DNA from: Gammaproteobacteria bacterium
GTDB taxonomy: Bacteria > Pseudomonadota > Gammaproteobacteria > DSM-16500
DNA length: 5,008 bases
NCBI GenBank assembly: GCA_013287235.1
Contig: JABDEF010000071.1
Coordinates: 1 to 5,008, forward strand
Reading direction: 5' to 3'
This document shows positions 1-5,008 of the stretch, in pieces. Under the pieces are notes generated by a model. It saw only the letters and a program-made list of their open reading frames with translations, did no database searches and had not been told where the DNA came from. The first letter of the stretch is position 1. Each line of letters starts with the position of its first letter. Both the position numbers and the translations under genes were made by a program.

Positions 1-1155
1 GCCTAAAATAAGAGCAATTTCTGCCCCGGATTTATCGGCTTTTTTAAACTGACTTTTAAAACTGCCGGATCCTGCATGGACAATGACACGGAGCTGCTTA
101 ATTTGATCTCGCAATTGATCGGCAAGTGTAAATGCAGTTTTTAAAGCAGTGTCATTGTCTGTCATAAAATAAATGTGGGGCTGCAGCGTAAGTTGATTTT
201 TTTGTTGCAACAATAAAACGGTGCGCTCCAATCCAATCGCGTATCCTAAAGCTGGCGTTGGACTTCCCCCGAGTTGTTCAATCAAACCATCATAACGACC
301 GCCGCCGCAGACCGTCCCTTGTGCACCGAGTTCATTTGTGACCCATTCAAATACGGTTTTGGTATAGTAATCTAAACCTCGCACTAAACGTGGATTCACC
401 ATGAAAGGCAATCCTAAATGCGTGAGATATTCTTGTAATTTCAAAAAATGTTTTTTTGATGCTTCATCTAGATATTCGAGCATTTTAGGTGCATTTTCGA
501 TGAGTTCTTGCATACTCGGATTTTTACTGTCTAAAATGCGCATGGGGTTTGTGTTTAAACGACGCTGACTATCTTCATCGAGCTTCTCAAAATGTTTCGT
601 GAAATAATCCACTAAATGCTTGCGATAGTTAGCGCGCGATTCCACCGATCCAATGGTATTAATATTAAGTGTAATGTGCGATCGCAATCCTAATTTTTCA
701 TAAATTTTAGCGGCACTGAAAATCAATTCTGCATCAATATCTGGTCCTTCCAAACCAAATACTTCTGCACCAAAATGATAAAATTGACGATAGCGTCCCT
801 TTTGCGGTCGTTCGTAGCGAAAGCAGGGACCGGTGTACCATAACCGCTGTATTTGATTATAAAATAAGCCATGTTCAATCCCCGCTCGAACACATCCCGC
901 AGTGCCTTCGGGACGCAGGGTTAAACTTTCATTATTACGATCTAGAAACGTATACATTTCTTTTTCAACGATATCGGTTGCTTCTCCAATGGTGCGTTGA
1001 AATAATTCTGTTTTTTCGACAATGGGAAATCGAACTTCCTGGTAACCAAAACTTTGTAAAACCTCACGCATGGTGGTTTCAGCAAACTGCCAAAGTGCGG
1101 TTTCTGAAGGTAAAATATCATTCATGCCACGAATGGCTTTTATGGAATGTTCCAA
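1..1155 (-). CDS. hisS: Histidine--tRNA ligase (HisRS), 3' end outside window
   Basis: Class II aminoacyl-tRNA synthetase that activates histidine with ATP and charges tRNA-His in the cytoplasm. The 385 codons in the window are open throughout. The N-terminus reads [12 protein letters not shown], typical of His[12 protein letters not shown] lies at about 78-87. Motif 2 ([14 protein letters not shown]) spans 112-125 with Arg113. The histidine-specific motif LVRGLDYYT spans 257-265 with the catalytic Arg259, and motif 3 (GYAIGLER) spans 304-311 with Arg311. These arginines fall at the E. coli positions. The C-terminal anticodon-binding domain has begun ([19 protein letters not shown]), and about 40 residues should lie beyond base 1, judging from the usual length of about 424. 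The start is TTG: GAGG sits 8 bases upstream, an in-frame TAA lies six codons upstream with no other start between, and the next ATG would cut into the conserved IRGMND motif. It is probably co-transcribed with rodZ, 32 bases upstream. Confidence 0.97.
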   Translation of the reverse strand, partial: MEHSIKAIRGMNDILPSETALWQFAETTMREVLQSFGYQEVRFPIVEKTELFQRTIGEATDIVEKEMYTFLDRNNESLTLRPEGTAGCVRAGIEHGLFYNQIQRLWYTGPCFRYERPQKGRYRQFYHFGAEVFGLEGPDIDAELIFSAAKIYEKLGLRSHITLNINTIGSVESRANYRKHLVDYFTKHFEKLDEDSQRRLNTNPMRILDSKNPSMQELIENAPKMLEYLDEASKKHFLKLQEYLTHLGLPFMVNPRLVRGLDYYTKTVFEWVTNELGAQGTVCGGGRYDGLIEQLGGSPTPALGYAIGLERTVLLLQQKNQLTLQPHIYFMTDNDTALKTAFTLADQLRDQIKQLRVIVHAGSGSFKSQFKKADKSGAEIALILG

Positions 1156-1163
1156 GGGATTAA

Positions 1164-1167
1164 CCTC
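1164..1167 (-). promoter_or_regulatory. Ribosome binding site of hisS
   Basis: The minus strand reads GCGAGG, then TTAATCCC, then TTG. GAGG pairs with the anti-Shine-Dalgarno sequence at a spacing of 8 bases. This decides in favour of the TTG start at 1155, because no ATG or GTG lies between this site and the conserved N-terminus. Confidence 0.7.
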
Positions 1168-1187
1168 GCTTTAATTATTCTACCGTG

Positions 1188-1877
1188 TCATTGTCGCTTC
1201 TTTTCTTGTGGCACAGCAGGGATTGTTGGATTATTAATAGTATTTTGATTCATCACGCCCGGGGGTGCGGGTGGTGTTGTCATCGCGGGATCTTGAAGCG
1301 GTATCATAACACCATAAGCGGGACGTGGTGTTTCATCTGGTTTCACCCATACTTTTGAAGGGGTGTTATTTTCAGGTTTATGGATCGGTGTGGCTTGAGG
1401 TTGAAACGGCGTTTTTGCTGAAATATCATTGAGATAATGTGATTGTGAATTCCACCAGATGCAAACTAATGTGATCAGCGTCAATATAACAAGTAAGGTA
1501 ATCCATTTGAGATAACGCTCATTCTGTCGAATAGGGGTTCCGTGCAAAATAGGGATTTCTGGCTTCAAGTCTGGAATAGATAATTCTACTTCCTCCAATG
1601 CGGCTTTAATTTCAGTGTCTGGAATATTCAGAAGCTTTGCGTAAGAACGTAAATAACCACGCATAAATGTCATCGGTGGACCATCTACAAAGTTTTCATT
1701 TTCAATGAATGAAATAATTCTGACATTCAGATACAACCTGCTGGCCGCTTCTTTTTCAGATAAATTCATTGCCTCGCGAGCAGATTTTAAACGCGCTCCT
1801 AAGCCAGATATTTTTATAGGTTCATTTGCGTGAGTCATGTTGTCTACATTTTCAGCCGATGCGATTTCATTGTCCAT
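1188..1877 (-). CDS. rodZ: RodZ-like cell-shape protein, short form
   Basis: Bitopic inner-membrane protein of the RodZ family. Family members bind MreB through a cytoplasmic helix-turn-helix domain and link it to the cell-wall elongation machinery. The 229-residue protein has an N-terminal Xre-like/HTH_25 domain at about 23-97, including GARLKSAREAMNLS and the RodZ-typical FMRGYLRSYAKLLNIP at 71-86. A basic stretch precedes a single membrane segment at about 122-142 (YLKWITLLVILTLITLVCIW). The remaining 87 or so residues are a low-complexity, Pro/Asn/Gln-rich periplasmic tail. The beta-rich C-terminal domain (DUF4115) of long RodZ proteins, such as the roughly 337-residue E. coli protein, is not visible. 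The start ATG has only a weak GAG 8 bases upstream, so Met14 is a possible alternative. Its place between rlmN and hisS matches rodZ in gammaproteobacteria. The family call is firm, but full RodZ function is inferred. Confidence 0.88.
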   Translation of the reverse strand: MDNEIASAENVDNMTHANEPIKISGLGARLKSAREAMNLSEKEAASRLYLNVRIISFIENENFVDGPPMTFMRGYLRSYAKLLNIPDTEIKAALEEVELSIPDLKPEIPILHGTPIRQNERYLKWITLLVILTLITLVCIWWNSQSHYLNDISAKTPFQPQATPIHKPENNTPSKVWVKPDETPRPAYGVMIPLQDPAMTTPPAPPGVMNQNTINNPTIPAVPQEKKRQ

Positions 1878-1914
1878 ATTTTCAACTCATTAGATATCCA
1901 TTTCACAATCAAAA

Positions 1915-1920
1915 ATTTTA
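1915..1920 (-). promoter_or_regulatory. Possible -10 element upstream of rodZ
   Basis: The minus strand carries TAAAAT (five of six matches to TATAAT) about 38 bases before the rodZ ATG, in an AT-rich gap. No good -35 is seen at 16-18 bases spacing, so this is a weak candidate. It is worth noting because the palindrome after rlmN may separate rodZ-hisS transcription from ndk-rlmN. Confidence 0.25.
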
Positions 1921-1956
1921 ACACCATTATGCAATATGTGCGAGAGGAAAACTTAA

Positions 1957-1990
1957 TAAGCTAGGGGGTCAGGCCTGACCCCCTAGCTTA
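1957..1990. repeat. Perfect 34-bp palindrome at the 3' end of rlmN
   Basis: The two 17-base arms are exact reverse complements: TAAGCTAGGGGGTCAGG at 1957-1973 and its complement at 1974-1990. There is no spacer, and the symmetry stops exactly at these ends (A at 1956, C at 1991). On the minus strand it encodes the last six residues of RlmN (KLGGQA) and its TGA. It has a stop codon in every frame of both strands: TAA, TAG and TGA in the three frames, duplicated by symmetry. As RNA it would fold into a stem of about 15 bp with a GGCC loop, followed in the rlmN direction by UUAAGUUUUCC. That is a poor U-tract, so termination is possible but not textbook. The GGGGTCAGGCCTGACCCC core resembles dispersed REP-like palindromes. 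Membership in such a family is an inference. Confidence 0.9.
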
Positions 1991-3075
1991 CGTGCACTTC
2001 GCCGGGTTCGATCTTTAACAAAGCCCACCAGTTGCCCACATGCGGCATCGATTTTATCACCGCGCGTTTTTCGGGTGATACAGTGAATGCCGGCTCGCAT
2101 TAGCGTTTCTTGAAAGGCATCGATAGCCGCTTGTGTGGAACGACGATAAATCGTATGAGGAAAAGGATTAAAAGGAATTAAATTGACTTTGACCCGCATA
2201 TTTTTTAATAACTGAATTAATTGTTTTGCATGTGCGCTGGTATCATTGATGCCGTCGAGCATGACATATTCCATGGTCACATAGCGTCGTTTTTCATGTT
2301 GAAAATAATCTTTGCAAGCGGCCATTAAATCTTTCAAAGGATATTTTTTGTTAAGCGGTACCAGTTGATTTCGTAATTCGTCATTGGGTGCATGTAAAGA
2401 AACAGCTAGGGCAACATTACTTTGCTCGCGTAATTGATACATGGCAGGGATGACACCCGCCGTACTTAATGTGACACGGCGTTTCGATAACCCATAACAA
2501 AAATCATCCAACATCATATCCATGGCGTTGACCACATTATCAAAATTTAGTAAGGGTTCACCCATACCCATCATGACCACATTTGTGATGTGATGATCAT
2601 GTAAACCTTGTTGCTTTGAAAGACGGCGTACGGCAAGCCACACTTGACCAATAATTTCAGCCGTTTCCAGGTTACGGTTAAAACCTTGTTTGCCTGTTGA
2701 ACAAAAATCACAATTTAATGTGCAACCGACCTGTGATGAAACACATAATGTCCCGCGCGTTTCTTCAGGAATAAATACCGCTTCAATACAATTGCCATCC
2801 ATCAAACGAATCACCCATTTTTGGGTGCCATCGGGTGAAATATTTTCATAAGCGATGTGAGGCGGTTTTATTTCAGCAACCTGCAAAATTTTTTCGCGCA
2901 AGGCTTTACTAAAATTCGTCATCGCAGAGATGTCTTCTACGCCATTAAAATGGATCCACTTTAGTGCTTGCTCTCCGCGATAGGATTTTTCACCTAAAGA
3001 AATAAAAAAATCCTCCATGGCTTTGCGATGAAGGCCGAGAAGATTTATTTTATTAGGCAGTGGTAATATTGACAT
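1969..3075 (-). CDS. rlmN: Dual-specificity 23S rRNA/tRNA adenine C2-methyltransferase RlmN
   Basis: Cytoplasmic radical-SAM enzyme that methylates C2 of A2503 in 23S rRNA and, in E. coli, A37 of a subset of tRNAs. The 368-residue protein begins [15 protein letters not shown], matching the KINLL start of the family. The radical-SAM CxxxCxxC cysteines are at 118, 122 and 125 (CTLNCDFC). Cys111 lies in the conserved LCVSSQVGC. The SAM-binding GMGEP is at 170-174. The methyl-carrying catalytic cysteine is Cys346 in DAACGQL, equivalent to E. coli Cys355. The ATG at 3075 overlaps the end of ndk by 23 bases. Longer in-frame readings back to 3225 would lie inside ndk and are not conserved in character. 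No clear Shine-Dalgarno is seen, so translation may be coupled to ndk. The C-terminus (KLGGQA and the stop) is supplied by a palindrome and is shorter than in E. coli (384 residues). The catalytic part is complete. Confidence 0.96.
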   Translation of the reverse strand: MSILPLPNKINLLGLHRKAMEDFFISLGEKSYRGEQALKWIHFNGVEDISAMTNFSKALREKILQVAEIKPPHIAYENISPDGTQKWVIRLMDGNCIEAVFIPEETRGTLCVSSQVGCTLNCDFCSTGKQGFNRNLETAEIIGQVWLAVRRLSKQQGLHDHHITNVVMMGMGEPLLNFDNVVNAMDMMLDDFCYGLSKRRVTLSTAGVIPAMYQLREQSNVALAVSLHAPNDELRNQLVPLNKKYPLKDLMAACKDYFQHEKRRYVTMEYVMLDGINDTSAHAKQLIQLLKNMRVKVNLIPFNPFPHTIYRRSTQAAIDAFQETLMRAGIHCITRKTRGDKIDAACGQLVGFVKDRTRRSARKLGGQA

Positions 3076-3496
3076 ATTCAACAATTTCACTTGGTTTAAA
3101 AAAGAAGGCAATTTCTTCTTTTGCAGTCTCTGCACTGTCGGAACCATGCACGGCGTTATGGTCAATAGATTCTGCAAAATCTTTACGGATAGTATGCGGT
3201 GCCGCTTCTTTTGGATTGGTCGCACCCATGATTTGACGGTTTAACGCAATGGCATTTTCGCCTTCGAGTACTTGTACCAGCACAGGCCCCGAGCTCATGA
3301 ATCGCACCAAGTCTCCATAAAATGGGCGGGCGCTGTGAACCGCATAGAATTGTTTGGCATCAGCAATGCTTAATCGCATCATTTTGGAGGCAACTATCTT
3401 TAAGCCAGCTTTTTCAAACCGTGCATTTATTTGTCCAGTCAAGCATTTAGCAACTGCATCGGGTTTGATAATGGACAAGGTTCGTTCAATAGGCAT
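3053..3496 (-). CDS. ndk: Nucleoside diphosphate kinase
   Basis: Transfers the gamma-phosphate from NTPs, mainly ATP, to NDPs and dNDPs through a phosphohistidine, balancing nucleotide pools in the cytoplasm. The 147-residue protein is close to the usual length of about 143. It starts [17 protein letters not shown], with Lys11 in the KPDAV phosphate-binding motif. It contains [11 protein letters not shown] at 85-95 (Arg87), IRKDFAES at 103-110 (Arg104), and the active-site signature NAVHGSDS at 114-121 with phospho-acceptor His117. The chosen ATG has GGAG 10 bases upstream and matches family N-termini. An ATG 31 codons further upstream would put the promoter inside the gene and adds an unrelated sequence. 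The gene has its own promoter just upstream and runs directly into rlmN, overlapping it by 23 bases, as in a two-gene operon. Confidence 0.97.
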   Translation of the reverse strand: MPIERTLSIIKPDAVAKCLTGQINARFEKAGLKIVASKMMRLSIADAKQFYAVHSARPFYGDLVRFMSSGPVLVQVLEGENAIALNRQIMGATNPKEAAPHTIRKDFAESIDHNAVHGSDSAETAKEEIAFFFKPSEIVEYVNITTA

Positions 3497-3527
3497 GTTC
3501 TTTTTACTCCGGTCATTTGGGGCGGGT

Positions 3528-3555
3528 ATTATAACGTATTTTTGGTTTAAACCAA
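3528..3555 (-). promoter_or_regulatory. Sigma70-type promoter of ndk
   Basis: The minus strand has a perfect TATAAT -10 at 3533-3528. It is preceded by a 16-base spacer and TTGGTT (-35, first three bases consensus) at 3555-3550. Transcription would start near 3521, giving a leader of about 25 bases that contains the ndk GGAG ribosome binding site. It probably drives ndk and rlmN, and may extend to rodZ and hisS if the palindrome after rlmN does not terminate. Confidence 0.7.
3542..3555. promoter_or_regulatory. 14-bp palindrome over the ndk -35 (possible operator)
   Basis: TTGGTTTAAACCAA is a perfect 14-bp palindrome whose promoter-distal half is the -35 hexamer of the ndk promoter and whose other half lies in the spacer. 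Dimeric repressors often bind such sites. No regulator can be named from the sequence, and an AT-rich palindrome of this size could also be chance. Confidence 0.35.
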
Positions 3556-3595
3556 CATTATCATCATTCCCTTGATTAGCGGGATTCACCCGGCC

Positions 3596-3646
3596 CCCCT
3601 ATCCCAACCTTCCCCCCGCGAAGCGTGGGGAAGGTTGGGATGGGGG
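3596..3646. repeat. GC-rich imperfect inverted repeat between mtaD-like gene and ndk
   Basis: The arms ATCCCAACCTTCCCC (3601-3615) and their exact complement (3627-3641) form a 15-bp stem. Past one mismatch it is extended by four C-G pairs on the outside (3596-3599 with 3643-3646). Inside, a further 3-bp stem closes on GAA, giving GCGAAGC at 3618-3624, a sequence known as an unusually stable DNA mini-hairpin. It starts within a few bases of the amidohydrolase stop. Its base composition is much more GC-rich than its surroundings, as for dispersed intergenic REP-like elements. No U-tract follows in the transcribed direction, so it is not a standard intrinsic terminator, though it could protect the 3' end of the upstream mRNA. 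Confidence 0.85.
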
Positions 3647-3652
3647 TGGGGG
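3627..3652 (+). other. Possible G-quadruplex motif
   Basis: The plus strand has four G-runs (GGGG, GGG, GGGGG, GGGGG) separated by loops of 6, 2 and 1 bases, fitting the G3+N1-7 pattern. It begins two bases beyond the amidohydrolase stop and overlaps one arm of the inverted repeat. The G-rich strand is the template for transcription of the genes here, so a quadruplex would compete with the hairpin and could hinder RNA polymerase leaving that gene. This is a pattern match only. Confidence 0.4.
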
Positions 3653-3654
3653 CA

Positions 3655-4974
3655 TCACCCATTTTTTATTTTCTCACCCCACATCTTCGCCTTTGCGATA
3701 ATCTCTTTTTCATCTAACGTTGTGAGCGCACGGTTTTTTAAAAGTTGTTTTCCTTTCACCCACACATCCGTCACTTGATGACGAGAAGTTGCATATACAA
3801 TTTGAGAAATAGGATGATAAACCGGTAACGTTTCAATTTCTTCTAAATTAATCGCAATGAAATCGCCAGATTTTCCTTTTTCGAGAGAACCAAATTCGTG
3901 TTGGCTGTTTAACGCTTTTGCCCCATTGATGGTCGCCATTTTGAGAGCGGTGCTGGCTGAAACCGTTGTGGGATTTCCCGTGAAATGCTTTGATAAGAAA
4001 GCAGCCGTTCGCATTTCTCCCAGCATTTTGAGATCATTATTACTGGCAGCCCTATTTGTCCCGAGTGCTACATTGACGCCTTTTTCTAAAAGCGCACTCA
4101 CAGGGCAAATACCGCTTGCGAGTTTCATATTGGATTGTGGGCAATGCACCACATTCGGTTTATGTTTTTCCAGTAATGCAAAATCCTCCTCATTCACATG
4201 TAACATGTGAATTGCGATCAACCGAGGATTCAGCATATCCAGTTTAGCTAATCGTTCAAGCGAACGACATCCGGCATATTTATTTAAAGTATCAATCTCT
4301 GTTATCGGTTCTTGTACATGCATGTTGATTTGTAAGTTTCGACTGTCTGCAATGTCTTTTATTCGCCGTAAGTATTTTTCATCGGTGACGGTATACATCG
4401 AATGTGCCGCAATGGTGGGGCGAGCATATGGGCTATTCTGATATTCTTCATAAAACAATTCTGCTTTTTCAAATTCTTCTTCTGCATTTTTCGCCCATTT
4501 TGTTTCAAAGCTAATAATATGCATGCTGATAAATCCGCGCATACATGCGACTTCTGTGGCTTTCGCAGTGCTCGGCATGAAAAAAAACATATCATTAAAA
4601 CAAGTGGTCCCACTACGAATCATTTCAGCGAGCGCAAAAAGAGACGCATCATATACAAAATCAGAGGCAAGCCATTTTTTTTCAGCAGGCCAAATGTGAT
4701 TTTGCAACCAATCCATTAATAATAAATCATCCGCCAATCCGCGAAAATAATTCATGGGCACATGCGTATGTGCATTCACAAATCCCGGGGTGATCGCGTG
4801 TGTTGAATAATGGGAAATCGTTGCCGCATGATATTTTTCTTCCACCTCTTTGCTGGGCAAGATATCAAGAATCCTTCCGTTTTCAAGTACAAGTGCATGA
4901 TTTTCTAAAACGCTATCTTTTTCATCACAAGGGATAATCCACTTGGCATGAATAATTTGACTGCATGTTTTCAT
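3655..4974 (-). CDS. mtaD: TRZ/ATZ-family amidohydrolase, MTA/SAH deaminase-like, catalytic Asp replaced
   Basis: Cytoplasmic amidohydrolase-superfamily protein. Its closest recognisable group is 5'-methylthioadenosine/S-adenosylhomocysteine deaminases, which deaminate adenine nucleosides left by SAM-dependent reactions. The 439-residue length is normal. Seen in order: an N-terminal beta segment; PGFVNAHTHVPMNYFRGLAD at 63-82 with metal ligands His69 and His71; AAHSMYT at 189-195; NMHVQEP with metal ligand His219 and substrate-type Glu222; AIHMLH with His256; HCPQSNMKLASGICPV at 277-292; and a C-terminal composite beta domain containing GSLEKGKSGDFI. The family's LGTDGAASNN reads LGTNRAASNN here (304-313), so the catalytic/metal-binding Asp is Asn307 and the next Gly is Arg308. 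Deaminase activity is therefore doubtful. The ATG has a weak GGA 8 bases upstream and an in-frame TAA six codons upstream. The gene symbol reflects homology and not proven function. Confidence 0.85.
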   Translation of the reverse strand: MKTCSQIIHAKWIIPCDEKDSVLENHALVLENGRILDILPSKEVEEKYHAATISHYSTHAITPGFVNAHTHVPMNYFRGLADDLLLMDWLQNHIWPAEKKWLASDFVYDASLFALAEMIRSGTTCFNDMFFFMPSTAKATEVACMRGFISMHIISFETKWAKNAEEEFEKAELFYEEYQNSPYARPTIAAHSMYTVTDEKYLRRIKDIADSRNLQINMHVQEPITEIDTLNKYAGCRSLERLAKLDMLNPRLIAIHMLHVNEEDFALLEKHKPNVVHCPQSNMKLASGICPVSALLEKGVNVALGTNRAASNNDLKMLGEMRTAAFLSKHFTGNPTTVSASTALKMATINGAKALNSQHEFGSLEKGKSGDFIAINLEEIETLPVYHPISQIVYATSRHQVTDVWVKGKQLLKNRALTTLDEKEIIAKAKMWGEKIKNG

Positions 4975-5008
4975 ATGTGTATTCCATAATTAAGCGGTTG
5001 GCGTGATT

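Noticed and set aside
978..1163. Plus-strand 61-residue open frame
   Set aside because: It is antisense to the conserved hisS N-terminus, and hisS identity is certain in this stretch.
1957..1990. Palindrome as a single CRISPR repeat or attachment site
   Set aside because: There is only one copy, with no spacers, no integrase and no tRNA nearby.
3076..3225. In-frame 50-codon upstream extension of rlmN
   Set aside because: It lies wholly inside ndk in another frame, and the known RlmN N-terminus (KINLL region) begins just after the ATG at 3075.
3497..3589. In-frame 31-codon upstream extension of ndk
   Set aside because: It would place the TATAAT promoter and the palindrome inside the gene. 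NDK proteins start at the [15 protein letters not shown] position, which has GGAG upstream.
3596..3646. GC-rich hairpin as a classical rho-independent terminator
   Set aside because: No U-tract follows the stem in the minus-strand transcript; the sequence continues GC-rich into GGGGGGCCGGG.
3572..3778. Plus-strand 68-residue open frame
   Set aside because: It is made of the translated GC-rich inverted repeat plus the antisense of the amidohydrolase C-terminus. There is no family resemblance and no ribosome binding evidence.
4359..4613. Minus-strand 84-residue open frame
   Set aside because: It lies within the amidohydrolase in another frame and has no family-like sequence.
3354..4719. Other plus-strand open frames (3354-3575, 3857-4210, 4402-4719)
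   Set aside because: They lie largely or wholly antisense to ndk or the amidohydrolase and look like shadows of those genes.

Overview
The window holds five genes, all on the minus strand. In transcription order they are a TRZ/ATZ-family amidohydrolase related to 5'-methylthioadenosine/S-adenosylhomocysteine deaminase (mtaD-like), ndk, rlmN, a short rodZ-like gene, and hisS, whose 3' end lies beyond base 1. Coding density is high. No stretch over 300 bases lacks a gene, and the only gaps are 3497-3654, 1878-1968 and 1156-1187.

The order ndk - rlmN - rodZ - hisS is a reduced form of the conserved gammaproteobacterial cluster ndk-rlmN-pilF/pilW-rodZ-ispG-hisS. HisRS, NDK and RlmN all look gammaproteobacterial: HisRS keeps its key arginines at the E. 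coli positions, and NDK has its active histidine at 117. The DNA is moderately AT-rich. Together with the missing ispG, this suggests a Legionellales-like (Legionella/Coxiella/Rickettsiella type) organism. That placement is an inference and is not proven here.

Region by region: 3655-4974 encodes the amidohydrolase, in which the normally invariant catalytic/metal-binding Asp is replaced by Asn. Region 3497-3654 holds a GC-rich imperfect inverted repeat of a dispersed-repeat type, with G-runs that fit a quadruplex pattern, followed by a good sigma70-type promoter for ndk with a 14-bp palindrome over its -35. ndk (3053-3496) overlaps the start of rlmN (1969-3075) by 23 bases, so the two are probably co-transcribed and translationally coupled. 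A perfect 34-bp palindrome (1957-1990) forms the last six codons and stop of rlmN. rodZ (1188-1877) lacks the periplasmic C-terminal domain of long RodZ proteins. hisS begins with a TTG codon 32 bases after the rodZ stop.

The genes are mostly housekeeping functions (nucleotide metabolism, rRNA/tRNA methylation, cell shape, tRNA charging, possibly SAM by-product salvage). I see no new defence, mobile or biosynthetic system. The points that merit a second look are the Asp-to-Asn change in the amidohydrolase, the two different palindromic elements at gene 3' ends, the truncated RodZ, and the two genes missing from the usual cluster.
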